Shown: positions 11,352 through 22,899, counted from the stretch's first letter. The stretch: 64,000 nt of DNA from Ceratopteris richardii (GCA_020310875.1 CM035416.1:72298983-72362982), one strand, 5' to 3'. Numbers and translations are program-made. Notes: generated by a model not told the origin, from the letters alone.

Positions 11352-11702
11352 ACTAGGACGAATGTGTGATGGTAAGAGTATAGCAAGAAGTGGCGTTGGA
11401 AGGTAAAAATTTCAGTTTTTGTTGTTGTTTTTACTTAGTTTTTAGTGTTTTTCACCTCCCCCACACTCCATCTTCATCACCGCATCATCATCTTCATCTC
11501 CAAAAAAATCAGAAAATTCACCATATCCCCCCATTCTCCTCATTTCCCCTCATTTGTGCATGCAAGAGAGTGAGAGAGAGCTTTTGTGCTTGTGTGTACT
11601 TTTGTTTTCTTGAGTTTTCTTGCAGGTACAGAGCTCCAGTGCATCAGGAAGGCTGCAAAAAGGTAAGAAAATCACTTTCTGTCAGAAATTTCCGAGTGTG
11701 TC

Positions 11703-12240
11703 AGACCATCGCGATGGTCTGCAAAGTTCGAAATTTGGAGAAGGCGACCACACCAGCGTGAAGAGCACACCTGCGCCTACAGGAATCCATAGCTGCATTC
11801 ACAAAATTTGCATTTTGGTGGACCATCGCGACGGTCTCTGACCATCGCGATTGTGTCACACCATCGCGATTGGCTCACGCCATCGCGACGGCTTGGCCGG
11901 ACCATCTCGACGGTCTCTGACCATCGCGATTGTGTCACGCCATCGCGTCGACGGTGCCATGTGGCAATCTAGACCATCGCGACGGTGCACTTCAGACCAT
12001 CGCAACGACACCCTCACACCATCGCGACACTTCAAAAATTCAGACCATCGCGATTGGCTCACGCCATCGCGCCCAGACCATCGTGATTGGCTCACGCCAT
12101 CACGCCCAGACCATCGCGATTGGCTCACGCCATCGCGCTCAGACCATCGCGACGGTTCATTTTAGACCATCGCGATTGTGCACGTTGACCGTTGACTGAC
12201 GCCATCGCGACGGTGCACTTTCACGCCATCGCGATTGTCC
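11703..12240 (+). repeat. Palindrome array CCATCGCGATGG in family-B leader
   Basis: There is one full palindrome at about 11705, then about twenty spaced units from 11822 to 12236, each an intact or slightly changed form of CCATCGCGATGG (often CCATCGCGATTG or CCATCGCGACGG). The spacing is irregular, about 15-30 bp. Between 11352 and 11702 the leader has no gene. Short ORFs across the array are products of the repeat. Confidence 0.9.
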
Positions 12241-12251
12241 AGGTTCACGCC

Positions 12252-12395
12252 ATGTCATTCTTGTACATTCCTTTTTATGTCATAGAAGAAGAAGAAGAAG
12301 ATCATTCTTCCTTGCCTCAATTTGAGTGTGTGATTCTCTTTGATTGTGAGAGTGTGTGAGTGTGAGCTCTGTTCCTTATCTCCTTCCTCATGACA
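12252..12395 (+). repeat. Truncated 3' LTR of copia element X
   Basis: It matches 2243-2384, including the GAA repeat (about 12283-12300), and ends GACA followed by the target duplication CCATC. The first two thirds of the LTR are missing. Confidence 0.85.
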
Positions 12396-12400
12396 CCATC
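12396..12400. repeat. Target-site duplication CCATC, right copy (element X)
   Basis: It is identical to 1997-2001 and flanks the other end of element X. Confidence 0.85.
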
Positions 12401-14294
12401 ATCATCGGATACATTTTGTATAGTTATTCGCAATAGTGCACCTAGTGGTAAACTCGTCTATGATGACATATGTGGAGCACTCTTGAGTGAAGAGATTCAT
12501 AGAAAATCTATGGTTGGCACTCAGAGTGGAGATGCATATAATGTTTGTGATTCTTACCAAGGAAAGAATAAAAAACATGGCAGGAGCAAGAACAAGGAAA
12601 AGAATGGCCAACGGAATAAGAGTAGAAGTAAATAAAGCAAGAGGGATATCGAATGCCATTATTGTCACAAGAAAGGACACATGAAGAAAGACTATTATGC
12701 ATTAAAGAATGCTAAAGATAAAGGAAAAAATGTTGATGGGCATGTTAAACAGTTACCTGCACCATCTACTTCAACTGTGAAGATTTTAGAAATTAATGCT
12801 ATTTCTGATGATGCTGATGTGTTGACACTTGATAGTACTATGCCAAATGAGGCTCTTATGGTTGATTCTCTTTCCCACACGTGCGTGCTAGATTCTAGTG
12901 CTTCTTTGCATGTGACACCACACACAAAATGGTTCTTTAATTATGCAGCAAAGTCTCTTGGTACCGTGAGACTTGGTGACTCTTACTAGTGTGATGTTGT
13001 GGGGATTGGAGATGTGGTTGTGCAGTTCATTGATGGTTCAAAATATACTATGCATAATGTACACCATGTACCTTAGTTATCATGCAGTTTGATGTCTGTT
13101 GGTCAACTTGATGACCTTGGTTACAAGGTGGTCTTCTATGCTCAATCCATTTGTAGATCAAAGGGCAATATGGTTATTGCAAAAGGAAGCAAAGCTGGCT
13201 CACTTTATCCTTTATTTGTATCATAGAAAGAACACTTATTAGCTATTATTGAATAGCCTATGGCTTGTATTTGGCATGGTTGTTTAGGCCATATATCTCC
13301 TAGTGGAATGGAAAATCTTTCTCGTTTTGGCTTTTTTACCTATGTTATCTTTCTGTGATTTTTCATTTTGTGAGCATTGTCAATATGGAAAGCAAACCAA
13401 AAATGTGCATAGAATGCACATTGACTCTTCAATTCAGCCTTTAGATCTCGTTCATACAGATGTGTGTGGTCCTATGCCCACTAGGTCCTTAGGTGATTCT
13501 CTTTACTTTGTCACTTTCATAGATGATGCTACTAGAAAAGTTTGGGTATATCCTATCAAATCGAAGGATGACTATTCCCTACTTTTAGAAAATGGCTTGC
13601 TTCAGTTGAGACTGAAAAAGGAACTAAGCTTAAGGCTTTATGTTCAAATAATGGGGGTGAGTATAACTCACATGAATTCAACCTTTTCTGTCAGTCTAAA
13701 GGTATTCATAGAGAGTTTAAAGCTCCTTATACCCCAATACAGAATGGTGTAGCTGAAAGGATGAATAGAACTATTCAAGATAGAGTAGTTTCTATGTTGC
13801 ATCATGCAAACCTCTCACAAGGCTTTTGGATAGAAGCAGTATTGACTACAGTTCATGTGATTAACCTTTCACCTAGTATTGCAAAAGTTTTGAAGGTGGC
13901 ACAAGAGTTATGGATAGGATAGTAACCATATTATGATCATCTTCGAGTTTTTGGGTGTGAAGTATATGTTCATATACCCAAGAATCTTATAAAAAAGTTG
14001 GCCCATAAGTCATAAAAATGCATTTTTCTTGGATATGGTCAAGAAGGACAATTTGGATATTGCTTATGGGATCCTGAAACACGATTAGTGATCAGAAGTA
14101 GTGATTTCATTTTCAATGAGTCTAAGATGCATAAACAGCCCATTAAGGAGGTTGAAGTGACAAGAGTGGTGTTTGAGGATACTAATCCTCCAATTAGCAT
14201 GCATAAAAATTCTACACATAGGGATGTTCAAGGGAATGTCCAATCAAATCAGTCTGCACATGTTCTTGTTCAACAACCATTGAGATACTCCGCG
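12401..14294 (+). pseudogene. Copia element W: gag C-terminus, protease, integrase
   Basis: This continues the gag left at 2001. In order it holds the rest of Gag (SGKLVYDDICGALLSEEI), a Lys-rich region, a zinc knuckle CHYCHKKGHMKKDY whose last Cys is Tyr, the protease site CVLDSSASLHVTP, and the integrase zinc module (IWHGCLGHISPSGMENL and CEHCQYGKQTKN). The catalytic core follows (LVHTDVCGP, FIDDATRKVWVY, then GVAERMNRT after a frameshift), with IFLGYGQEGQFGYCLWDPE and VIRSSDFIFNES at the end. Reverse transcriptase and RNase H are absent; the sequence passes into another copia LTR near 14295. Several stops and frameshifts make it non-functional. Confidence 0.85.
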
Positions 14295-14296
14295 TG

Positions 14297-14532
14297 TGTC
14301 TCACTCTTGATATATTTAGGTAGTGATGTGTGTGAACACTCTAGGACTATCGGGGCACTTTTTCCCTCTTTAGGAGCTTTTTTTCCCCGGCTTGTATATA
14401 TGCCTATTGCCCTAATGGGCTACTTATCTTTGTACATTCTCTAGTAATACATTCAGTATTGTGTGTTGTACTCCAAGCTTCTTCTTGTTCCTTGTGATGT
14501 TCGTGTGCTTCCGTAGATGTCTATCTCCAACA
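14297..14532 (+). repeat. LTR of copia element V
   Basis: It ends CCAACA right before a perfect tRNA-Met PBS (14535). The left end is set near 14297 at a TG where W homology stops, which is less certain. No second copy is in the window. Confidence 0.65.
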
Positions 14533-14534
14533 AT

Positions 14535-14546
14535 TGGTATCAGAGC
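14535..14546 (+). other. Primer-binding site of copia element V (tRNA-Met)
   Basis: TGGTATCAGAGC is an exact match to the common plant copia PBS, two bases after the LTR. The following leader, 14547-14811, has no recognisable gene and is cut by the LTR of element C. Confidence 0.88.
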
Positions 14547-14811
14547 AAGTCGTCGCTTCATTTAGGGCATCATCTACACCTCTTTGGTTGCAGTCTTAGA
14601 TTCGCACAAAATTTGGTGAGCATACTCAGGGTGTTTCAGAGATCAAAACAACTTTGCTATGTGGTGCCAAAATCACGATCTGAGCTCGTTTCGGCCTCCG
14701 AACGCACTGTCACAATGCTTGTGCAAGCTATTTCATCTTTTTGTGCCAAAGGTAGATACCTGTTTTGGTTCGCCAGTATAAATGTCTCAAAGTCAGCTAT
14801 AAGTTTAGCAG

Positions 14812-15543
14812 ACATATGGTTAAGAGAAGGCCTCTTCTCAGAGGAGATTGTAAAATCTCAAGAGATTCTTTGGTCTAAGAATATGATCTTCATAAAACAA
14901 AGAAGTAGAATTAAAAGAGAAACATAAGATTACTAGGAAGCTCTTAAAGGCAATGAGCTAAAACGGAAGGTTAAAGCTCTTGTCAAGTTAAGTCTTGACA
15001 AAAGAAGTCTAAATCGAATTGATTGATTCATATGCAAACACTTGTAATGAAGGTCTGTGGAAATTGACATAAGAACCCGCATATCATGGGCAAGTCTCAG
15101 TTAGTTCTGTGATTGCATGATAGTGTTACCCTTAAGTCGAGTCATGCATCTTGTAATGACAAATCAATTCTTTGTGTTTCTAGGTTTTGAGGAAGACCAA
15201 ATTCACATGAGAGTAATAAACTCAACTTTTCAACAGAAGCTTGCATGTCTTCATAGCTTCAGGTGTAGATTTTGCTCACTGTCATTTCCTTATCCCACTT
15301 CTCCTCATGTTCCTCAATGAGGCTGTGGTTTGTACTAATTTTTTCGTTTACATGTTGGAACTTGTGGCCAACATTCAAAACGTGATGATTCAAATCAAAC
15401 TTCATAGAGATAGATATATCTGCGCACCATTTTTAAGGTTTTAAGGGTGTCACTTTATGATTTATGAGGCAAAGGAAAGATTCATGAAAAAATGGAGATG
15501 AAATTTTGCATATTATTATACAACCAGTCTATTAAGCGAGTCA
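14812..15543 (-). repeat. Truncated 3' LTR of gypsy element C
   Basis: About 730 bp nearly identical to 59711-60436 in the same orientation. The two lie at the outer edges of element C, so they are read as its LTRs. The left copy lacks the part corresponding to 59350-59710. From 15544 to 15880 I see no gene; a pyrimidine run at about 15788-15818 would be a polypurine tract on the - strand. Confidence 0.7.
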
Positions 15544-15880
15544 TCCAGACCCGAGTACAAGTCAAGCCCTACATGAAACCCCTGGAGTGTCCCACACACT
15601 GGAAAACCTTAGGATAGAGCATACAAGTTATAAAGCAATACCCATCGTACCACCTTGCTAAGGTCTCATCAATAAGTATATATATAGTATCCGTGCCTTT
15701 GAGAATGTTGATTCAGAGTGAGCTGATATGTTGCAAGCCACCATATACCAATCACACCAGCAAAGAACATTCCCCTCCAGGCGATCATTGCCCTCTCCTC
15801 TCTCTCTCTCCCCCCCTCACAAGTGTGAAATTTTTCATATGTAAATCTTATTTATATTCACACATTGGCCTACATTGACA

Positions 15881-16215
15881 TTGGATGCGACTCGTGGCCA
15901 TGACCACCCGGCCAGGTTGATTCCACCCATCTACCAATGCAATGCAATGCACAAAACACAAACACATAACGATAGACAAGTAACATATAAAAGCTAGCCC
16001 ATAACAAAGTTGGATGCGGCTCGCGGTCATGAATGCCTGACCAAGATGGCTCCACCTACCCACCAACCCGTTATGGCACGTAGCTAAGACACAAACATAT
16101 AACATTCCAAGCCTATGGCGAAACTGGCTACGGCTCATGGTCCCAACCACCCGGCTAGAATGACTCCACCCACGTACTAGCTCATCGTAGCGTCTTGGAA
16201 AAATCACAACAACAT
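15881..16215. repeat. Three tandem degenerate repeats of about 90-130 bp
   Basis: Three units start at 15881, 16010 and 16125. Each opens with a form of TTGGATGCGGCTC followed by a CCACCCGGC-like block and a CACAAACATATAAC-like block. The open frame on the - strand here simply follows the repeat and has no recognisable domain. 16216-16616 shows no gene. Confidence 0.7.
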
Positions 16216-16616
16216 AAAATTTTTTCTTTTCTCTTCTTTTTTTTTTAAATTTTAATAATTAATTAATTTACCCTAATCTTGAGAATTAATGAGAGGGAGA
16301 AAGGATTGTTCCCCACTTTTCCCACACATGCATACAAACATACACATTCCCACCTTTGACAGATCAACCATCTCTTTACCCCCACTCTCTCAGTTACAGA
16401 TACTACATATACATCATAGATTCGACTTCCACTAGGTAAATACAACTGGCTATGCCCTGGTTCCTCATGTACCTATTCTTGGATGATCCCACAATGTGGG
16501 TCTCATGGATGTCTCATATAGCCTTACCTCATACTCGCATCCCGATGACTTTCCTAGGGAGATTCTGGCTCAACTTCAGGAGCTCCATCATCGCTACCTA
16601 TCATTAAAAGATCCAC

Positions 16617-16904
16617 CTAAGCCCAAGTGATGTTGTTCTCTTCATTAGGCATTTCCCTCGAAGGATCAAAATAGTAATACCCCTCCCCTACCCATCGCAC
16701 ATGTCGGAACAGATATCTCTCAAACCATGGAATATGGAACATAATATCTAAGAATTGGTTTATGAAACATACTAGCAAGTGGGCCTCCTCCACATCATAT
16801 TCGGTCTTGAAGTTGTCAACCTCTATGTCCATGTGGGCAAATGTCTGATCCAAGAAGTATATCACCAACTCGTACAAATAGATTTGAGTTATTTGGTTTG
16901 CCAT
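16617..16904 (-). CDS. Hypothetical 95-aa ORF downstream of C integrase
   Basis: It is not recognised. The sequence is rich in aromatic and acidic residues (for example YLYELVIYFLDQTF, GEGYYYFDPS) with no signal peptide or clear membrane span. It lies about 190 bp after the integrase tail of element C on the same strand, where some gypsy elements keep a third ORF. It may be a remnant of such an ORF, or chance. Confidence 0.3.
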   Translation of the reverse strand: MANQITQIYLYELVIYFLDQTFAHMDIEVDNFKTEYDVEEAHLLVCFINQFLDIMFHIPWFERYLFRHVRWVGEGYYYFDPSREMPNEENNITWA

Positions 16905-17089
16905 TTGTCACTTAGCTCCTTATAGTCTCCTGCACAACACAAAAAATACTTAGATGTCCAAACGTCTTGAGCAAGAATGGAATAATATCAATAGCGATAG
17001 AGATCATGGATAACATATGCATATATATACAACTATATATCTATGTACATGCATTCTACTAGGTCTCTTCTTGGGTCTTGTATGGTTTC

Positions 17090-18169
17090 TCCCGCCCTAA
17101 TGCTACTTGAAATATGGTTTGACTCGAAGTGCATTAACCTTCAGGGGAGCACATTCTTCACCTAAATCTTGTATTTGCGATGAACCATTTGAGTTGATTT
17201 CCACCACTTTAAACAGCCTTGCCCATGTTGTTTGTAACTTCCCCAGGAACTTGTAATATTTGCTATTGTAGACTAACACCAAGTTGCCTTCTTGAATTGC
17301 ATAGGTCTTGAGTTTCTTGTCGTGCCTCTCGTTTTGCCTTCTTTGGATAGCTTCCAGGCTTTGCTGTGCAATGAGTCTCTTTTCTTCTAACTTGACCAGT
17401 TAAATATACCTCTCCTTTAGTGACTCTTCCTCTCCCAACCTGGCTTCGATGCCCACTCTCAATGTCGAAACTTCTTTTTCGATGGGAAAGATGGCTTCCT
17501 CACCATACTAGTGAGAATGGAGTGCTCTTAGTCCTCACTCAGTAGGATGTTCGATACACCCACAAAGCTTCCAAAACTCACTCATCGAGTCTCGTCTATC
17601 TGCAGCCAATGTTTTCGTCAGAATTTGTTCAAGAATCTTGTTGGTAACGTCCACTTGTCCATTCACCCTTGGATAATATGGAGTACTTTTTTTGTGTTTG
17701 ATCTTATAAAATTCCACCAACTCCTCGATCAGTTCATTGGCAAAGTATGTTCCCCTATCGCTCACTATCTCCAATGAGCATCCGAATCATGTGATAATTT
17801 GTTCATACAAAAACTTGGCTACATCGATAGCACCATTAGTCTTTAGAGCTTTTGCTTCCACCCACTTGGTGGCATATTCGTGCAGTCCAAGATATACCTA
17901 TTGAACCTACGTCTGGAGGGAGGATCAATGGGTCCCATAAAGTCAATTCCCCATTTTTCAAAAGGCTCAAGAGCCAGTATCGGTGTAAGAGGAGCTGCAT
18001 ATGCTAGTGTCGGTTTGCCCATTCTTTGACATTTGTCACATTTCTTGTAATATGTGTGATAGTCTTTGAATAGTATCGGCCACCAATATCCAGCCAATAA
18101 GACCTTTCTGGTTGTCAGCTCACCCGTGAAATGCCCACCGCAGGGTTCATCATGCAATGCTCTCAAAAC
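17090..18169 (-). pseudogene. Gypsy element C integrase
   Basis: The N-terminal H2C2 zinc module is HDEPCGGHFTGELTTRK to CDKCQRMGKP (about 18035-18155). The core has WGIDFMGPI (first Asp), then after a frameshift VSDRGTYFANELIEEL (second Asp). At the third catalytic position, NGQVDVTNKIL, Asp replaces the expected Glu. The C-terminal part (EKRLIAQQSLEAIQRRQNE, then LVLVYNSKYYKFLGKL) can be followed to about 17090 through further frame changes. It is non-functional. Confidence 0.82.
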
Positions 18170-19770
18170 TATGGTTGCTTCTTCTTCCTTGAGACACCTT
18201 CGATAAATGCTTTCATGGACACAGTATCAATAGAGCTGTCCACCAATGATGCTATGGTGTTTTGCCACTGCTAACAATTTTTGTTTGTCTCTTTTGCTTG
18301 CTCCCGGTGGATACTTGGTTGTGCACAAGAAATTTACCAGGTCGGCATACCAAGGTATTCAAGCATCGACCTAAAATAGATGTCCATCAGAAGCATCATC
18401 GAGCACACCAGAGATTGGCTCCTCATTAATAATTCTAGACAAATGGTTAGCCAGTATGTGCACTTTCCTTGATTTGATAACCACCGTGAACTGAAGTTCT
18501 TGCAAGAGTAGCATCCACCTCATCAATCGTCCTGATAGCTCCTGTTTATTGATGATATACTTTAGGGCTTAATGATCCACATAAAACGTGAAATGCTTGC
18601 CCATCCGATAGTGCCAATACTTGTTTACTGCAAAGATCATCGAGAGGTACTCCTTTTCTGTATGTAGTTTCTCTCAGTACTATTCAAGTTTTGACTTGCA
18701 TAATAAATGGGGAGATCCAACTTCTTTTCGTCAGCTTGACATAGCACTACTCCAACCACAGTATGGGAAGCATTCATGTGCACATGGAATTCTTTCGTCC
18801 AATCAGGTGCTGCCAGAATCGGGGCATTTATTTATTTCTCATTAAATGATTCGAATGCAATCTGACACTCTTCGGTCCATTGATACTGTTGGTGTTTCCT
18901 CAGAAGGTTCTTCAATGGTGTGGCTATCGATGCGAAATTCAATATAAACCATCGGTAATAATTAGCATGTCCCAAGAATCCTCTGAGTTGCCGCAAGTTT
19001 TGAGGAGGTGGAAGTTGTCCGATTTTTCCTACCTTATCCTCGTCAACAGAAATCCCTTTTTCAAAAATCACATGCCCCAAGAGCAAGACTTTTTGTACTC
19101 CAAACATGCATTTTTCCAGATTCAATGCAATGCCCTTTTCAATGCTTCTCTTTAGAATGGCTTCGATTCTTTTCATCATAGTTTCATAGCCTCCTTGGAT
19201 GGCAAAATCATCGAGGAATATCTCCATCCAATTTTGTAAATAGTCTTGGTAGGCGGTGATCATTGCTCTCTGAAACATGGTTGGTGCATTGCATAGCCCA
19301 AACGGCATGACATGATATGCATATGTACCCCACTCTATGGTGAAAGTAGTTTTCGGCTGATCTTCTTAATAAATTTGGACCTGATTGTATCCGTTGAAGC
19401 CATCTAGAAAGGAATACAATTTATGACTAGCCACTCTGTCCAAAATTTAGTCTATAAATGGCAAAGGGAAGTGTTCCTTCTTCGTTCCCTCCTTTGACTT
19501 GCGATAGACCACACAAATGCGAATTTTATTGTTCTTTTTGAGGACAACCACAATCGGTGACATGCATTCACTAAATGCAATGGGGTATATAAATCCTGCT
19601 TCCAACCACTTGGTCAGTTCAGTTCCATTTTGATTAACTCTGAGTATGCCGGATTTTTCCGCCTAAGCCTTTGACATATTGGCATAGTCCCTTCTTCCAA
19701 GTCTATATAATGCTAACAAATCTGGGAATCGATCCCTTTCATATCACTATATGACCATGCAAAGGCCTTA
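18170..19770 (-). pseudogene. Gypsy element C reverse transcriptase and RNase H
   Basis: It starts FAWSYSDMKGIDSQIC, the usual entry to Ty3/gypsy RT. It continues through GFIYPIAFSECMSPIVVV, FLDGFNGYNQVQIY, MPFGLCNAPTMFQRAM and the catalytic box IFLDDFAI (FLDD, as often in Athila/Tat-type elements). RNase H shows FHVHMNASHTVVG, with Asn for the first catalytic Asp, and KYIINKQELSGRLMRWMLLL. Stops within RT and RNase H mean it is dead. RT is separated from the protease by insertion D. Confidence 0.85.
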
Positions 19771-19789
19771 TTTATGTTTATTATGCATT

Positions 19790-20160
19790 TATGCACAAAT
19801 AAACACATGTATCTAACTCATGCACTCATCTTCTTCATATAGCATATGCACATACTTCACACATGCATATACATACATTCATATGCATATATGCACATGC
19901 ATACATTTCTCATGCACACATACTCATGTACTCATGCATGCACTCTAACATACATACACATGCTACTCACATTTCACATGTATACATATGCATCATACTT
20001 CATATGTACACATGCATATTTTACCTACTCATGCATACACATTAACTTCACATACATACACATGCATAACACTTCACATGCATACACATGCACTATTTAT
20101 GCATACATTCACTAACATGCATGCATCTAACATGCATACATGCTAATGAATATTTTAATC
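19790..20160. repeat. CATA/CATG-rich microsatellite region
   Basis: Dense repeats of CATA, CATG and CACA tetramers, mixed and imperfect. The frames open across it are low complexity. Confidence 0.85.
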
Positions 20161-20642
20161 TGTTGCATTTAACATACACTTAGTATCATAATAAATAACC
20201 TTCTATCATGTCTAAGCTAACAAGTATGGGTTGCAAAAGATAGGCTAATGGATAGGAAAAGGTAAATGAATAGATATGATCAGATGGGATAAGATCAAAA
20301 GCTAAGTGAATCCTAATGATTGAGAATGGAGAATTTGGATGAATAGAATGAAGCCTAATTAAGGGAGTTAGGAAAGGTAAGAATGGAATATAAGATCGGG
20401 ACCTACACATCACATACACTTCATATCATCAATCATCAAACACACACATACTAAACATACATATAAAATACATAAACACACTAATCATATATTTCACACA
20501 TACACATATCACATATATACCATACATATCAAACATATATAATAAATACTCTTTACACATATACGTTACATAAATAAAATGAAAGTAAAATTTAAAAAAT
20601 AAAATAAAATTAAAAAAGAAAAGAAAAGAGATAAATAATAAA

Positions 20643-20644
20643 AA

Positions 20645-20675
<31 letters not shown>

Positions 20676-20852
20676 CACTCTCTCTCTCTCTCTTTGTGCT
20701 GCGCACAGCGCTCTGTGTCGGCGACAATAGTAGAGGGAGGGAGAAGAGAAAAAGAAAAGAAAGGGAAGAAAAAGACGGAGAAAAAGAAAGAAAAAAGGAA
20801 AGAAAGAAGAAAGAAAGAAGAAAGAAGAAAGAAAGGAAAAAAAATCTTCTTC
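20643..20852. repeat. CT tract followed by a purine (GA/GAAA) tract
   Basis: A CT microsatellite at about 20643-20696 and a purine run of about 120 bases at 20732-20852 lie on either side of a GC-richer spacer of about 35 bp. The strand bias switches from pyrimidine to purine, so the two arms could pair. ORFs here encode Lys/Glu or Ser/Phe runs and are not genes. Confidence 0.85.
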
Positions 20853-21984
20853 ACTCTCTCTCTCTGCTTCAACTGCAGCATGGAAAAGGGAAAAAAAATT
20901 GCTTTGCATTCAATGAGCTCTCAAAAGTAAGAGAGATGGGCATTCTCTCTCCTTCTGCAAGAAAGAACAGCATGAAAATATGTGCACAATCAATCAAGGC
21001 CTAAAGCTTAGAGTAAAATGAAGTACCTACAAAATAACATAAGCTCCTGGATATGACTCCCCTCCTTTTATACATGTGAGTAGCCCACCATAGCCCAGAA
21101 TTTCCTAAGTTAACTCATTCATGCAGCCCAAATTTACTCCACATTCACTCGAGCACAACTCAACTAAAAAAATGCGTGGGATTTTCTTCTTTTCCATTTA
21201 CCAAAAAATACAATATCCACTTATAAAATAAATATTCACCTGACCTTTTTTATTTTCACACTTTTATCATCCTTTAGAATTAATTAAATACAACATTTAA
21301 ATTATTTAATTAAGTTTAAATATATTTTCAATAACCTTAATATTACTTAAATAATTTCAATAATTAATTAACATATTTAATATTTTATATAATTCATTTA
21401 TATTTAAAATATTTATTAAGGTTTCAATTTAACATCTCTTGCCCTATACATTAACTCCTTCAGAGAACAAAGCCTTACTTAATTAACCCCTTCACCATAG
21501 GTTTACCTTAAACTACCCTTAAATCATGTTTTTAACCAATGAAAACCTTTTATTTTAGTTTCAAATCTCATCCAAACCCTTAAGTAACCCATAAATTAAG
21601 CTTCTACCCTATCAAAACCTTTTAGTTTTCTTTTTAATTCTTATCTAAACCCTTAATTATCCTTTAAACTATACTTTTACCCTATAAATCATATTCAAAC
21701 CCTATATTGGACCCTTAAACAACCTTTAATTTACATTCAAACCATAATTAAACCCTTAATTAACCCTTCATTTTTCATCAAATATCCACAACTATATTTG
21801 AAAACTCCTTCTAAATACTTTTCATCTTTGAACTGAAACCCAAATAATCAAAACTTCATGTCCTGCAAAATTTAAGATCAAACTTAAGTTAAAATTTCAT
21901 TAATTATTAAAATTAATTTTATCAATTAATCTTTAATTTTTTAATAATATTTTAGGAGGGATAAAATCCTTCTGACACCCGTCA

Positions 21985-22430
21985 AGTTTGGAGACACTTG
22001 AATTTGTATTCGATGAGTCTTTGGTCCAATTGTGATGAATCTCGTGCGCTAGTCGTACACACATTCGGCTTGCACCAGCCATGGCCATCCAAGTAAGATT
22101 GAGAAAGTGGCCTCTGAGGTCCGTGGTCTTACTATCAGATAATCAATGCTAAATTCTAGTCCTCTCACAACTGTGCTTACATTCTTCAGAAGACCCCCAG
22201 GTTTCACTTACGTTTGATCTGCCATTCTCAAGGACATTAGGGTTTCTTCCATGTGGTTTAGGCCTAGAGCCTTCATCATGTACTCAGTCATTAGATTGAC
22301 AGCAGCTCCACTATCCACCTGAGCACCTGGAACTGCATATCCCTTAATCTTGACTGTCACAGCTGGAGCAGTCGAATCAATTTGTGTTGTGATACTTTGA
22401 ATGATACCTTGGACATCTTTATCCTGTCTC
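21985..22430 (-). pseudogene. Gypsy element C protease
   Basis: The frame reads KGYAVPGAQVDSGAAVNLMT; the active-site Asp-Ser-Gly is coded at about 22308-22316. It is followed by YMMKALGLNHMEET, then FSILLGWPWLVQAE, the second conserved retropepsin block, where Trp replaces the usual Arg (LGRPW). A TAG near 22049 breaks the tail. Gly-Pro-Lys-Thr-His (GPKTH) near 22010 fits the usual linker to RT. The linker to gag, 22431-22900, codes in the same direction (PVTKEFVLGIAPFTKRLRV). Confidence 0.8.
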
Positions 22431-22899
22431 TTTTTATCTCAAGATTTCCTCGGCATCTTGATATATTCATTGTAGAACTATTTCCTATATGCAGGGGAAC
22501 ATCTCAGCAACATGCCAATGTCGAACATGAACCTCCGTGTCAGCTAGCAGTTTTATGATGTCAATTTCCTCCGTACTTTGCCTTTCCTTCCGACACTTTG
22601 GAACCCTTAATCTTTTAGTGAAAGGTGCTATGCCTAGCACAAACTCCTTGGTCACTGGTGAAAGGATCTCAATTTCGTCCCTGTCCTCAAACTCATGTTG
22701 TTCAACAAGTCCTCTCACTTGGTTTTCTACCTCTCCATGTTCGGGTATCTTCTCTTGGCTAGCATTTTTGCTTTTGCCTTCTGGATTTTTCTTCAAATAC
22801 TCCTAAGTCCTTAAGACTATCAACACAATTGGCTCTTTCTGTGCCTCCTTGCCCTGGTGAGCATCCACAAAGTGCATGGATGACCTAGATCTCTCCTGC

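Larger units (their letters stand above)
10684..12251 (+). mobile_element. Truncated gypsy element of family B (5' LTR plus leader)
   Basis: It consists of an LTR (10684-11321), a tRNA-Asp PBS and the leader with its palindrome array. No coding sequence of the element remains: the array ends at about 12251, fused to the 3' LTR of copia X. The LTR and leader match element B (57171-58297 on the opposite strand). Confidence 0.88.
2002..12395 (+). mobile_element. Copia element X inserted in W, itself carrying two insertions
   Basis: X is bounded by CCATC duplications. It contains a 5' LTR, a tRNA-Met primer-binding site, a leader, gag, a Gag zinc knuckle and protease start, and a truncated 3' LTR. 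Element N (3642-10299) sits inside its gag and a family-B gypsy fragment (10684-12251) inside its protease. Integrase, reverse transcriptase and RNase H of X are missing. They were lost with the junction near 12251, where palindromic gypsy leader abuts the middle of X's 3' LTR. Confidence 0.85.
19771..21984. mobile_element. AT-rich insertion D in element C, probably a solo LTR
   Basis: C's protease reading ends near 21985 and its RT begins near 19770, with 2.2 kb of non-coding AT-rich DNA between. On the - strand the insert would start TGTCAGAAGGATTTTATCC. I found no matching target duplication and no second end. It contains three low-complexity blocks (19790-20160, 20643-20696 and 20732-20852). 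The long stretch 20900-21980 has no gene. Confidence 0.5.

Noticed and set aside
11851-12199. Overlapping + and - strand ORFs rich in HRDWLTPSR
   Set aside because: Direct translation of the CCATCGCGATGG array, open on both strands because of the palindromes.
15117-15444. ORFs also found at 60013-60340
   Set aside because: Both lie in the two LTR copies of element C, with no domain or coding bias seen.
19846-20115. His/Tyr/Met-rich ORFs
   Set aside because: Translation of CATA/CATG microsatellite.
20694-21004. Lys/Glu-rich ORFs
   Set aside because: Low-complexity translation of a purine tract.
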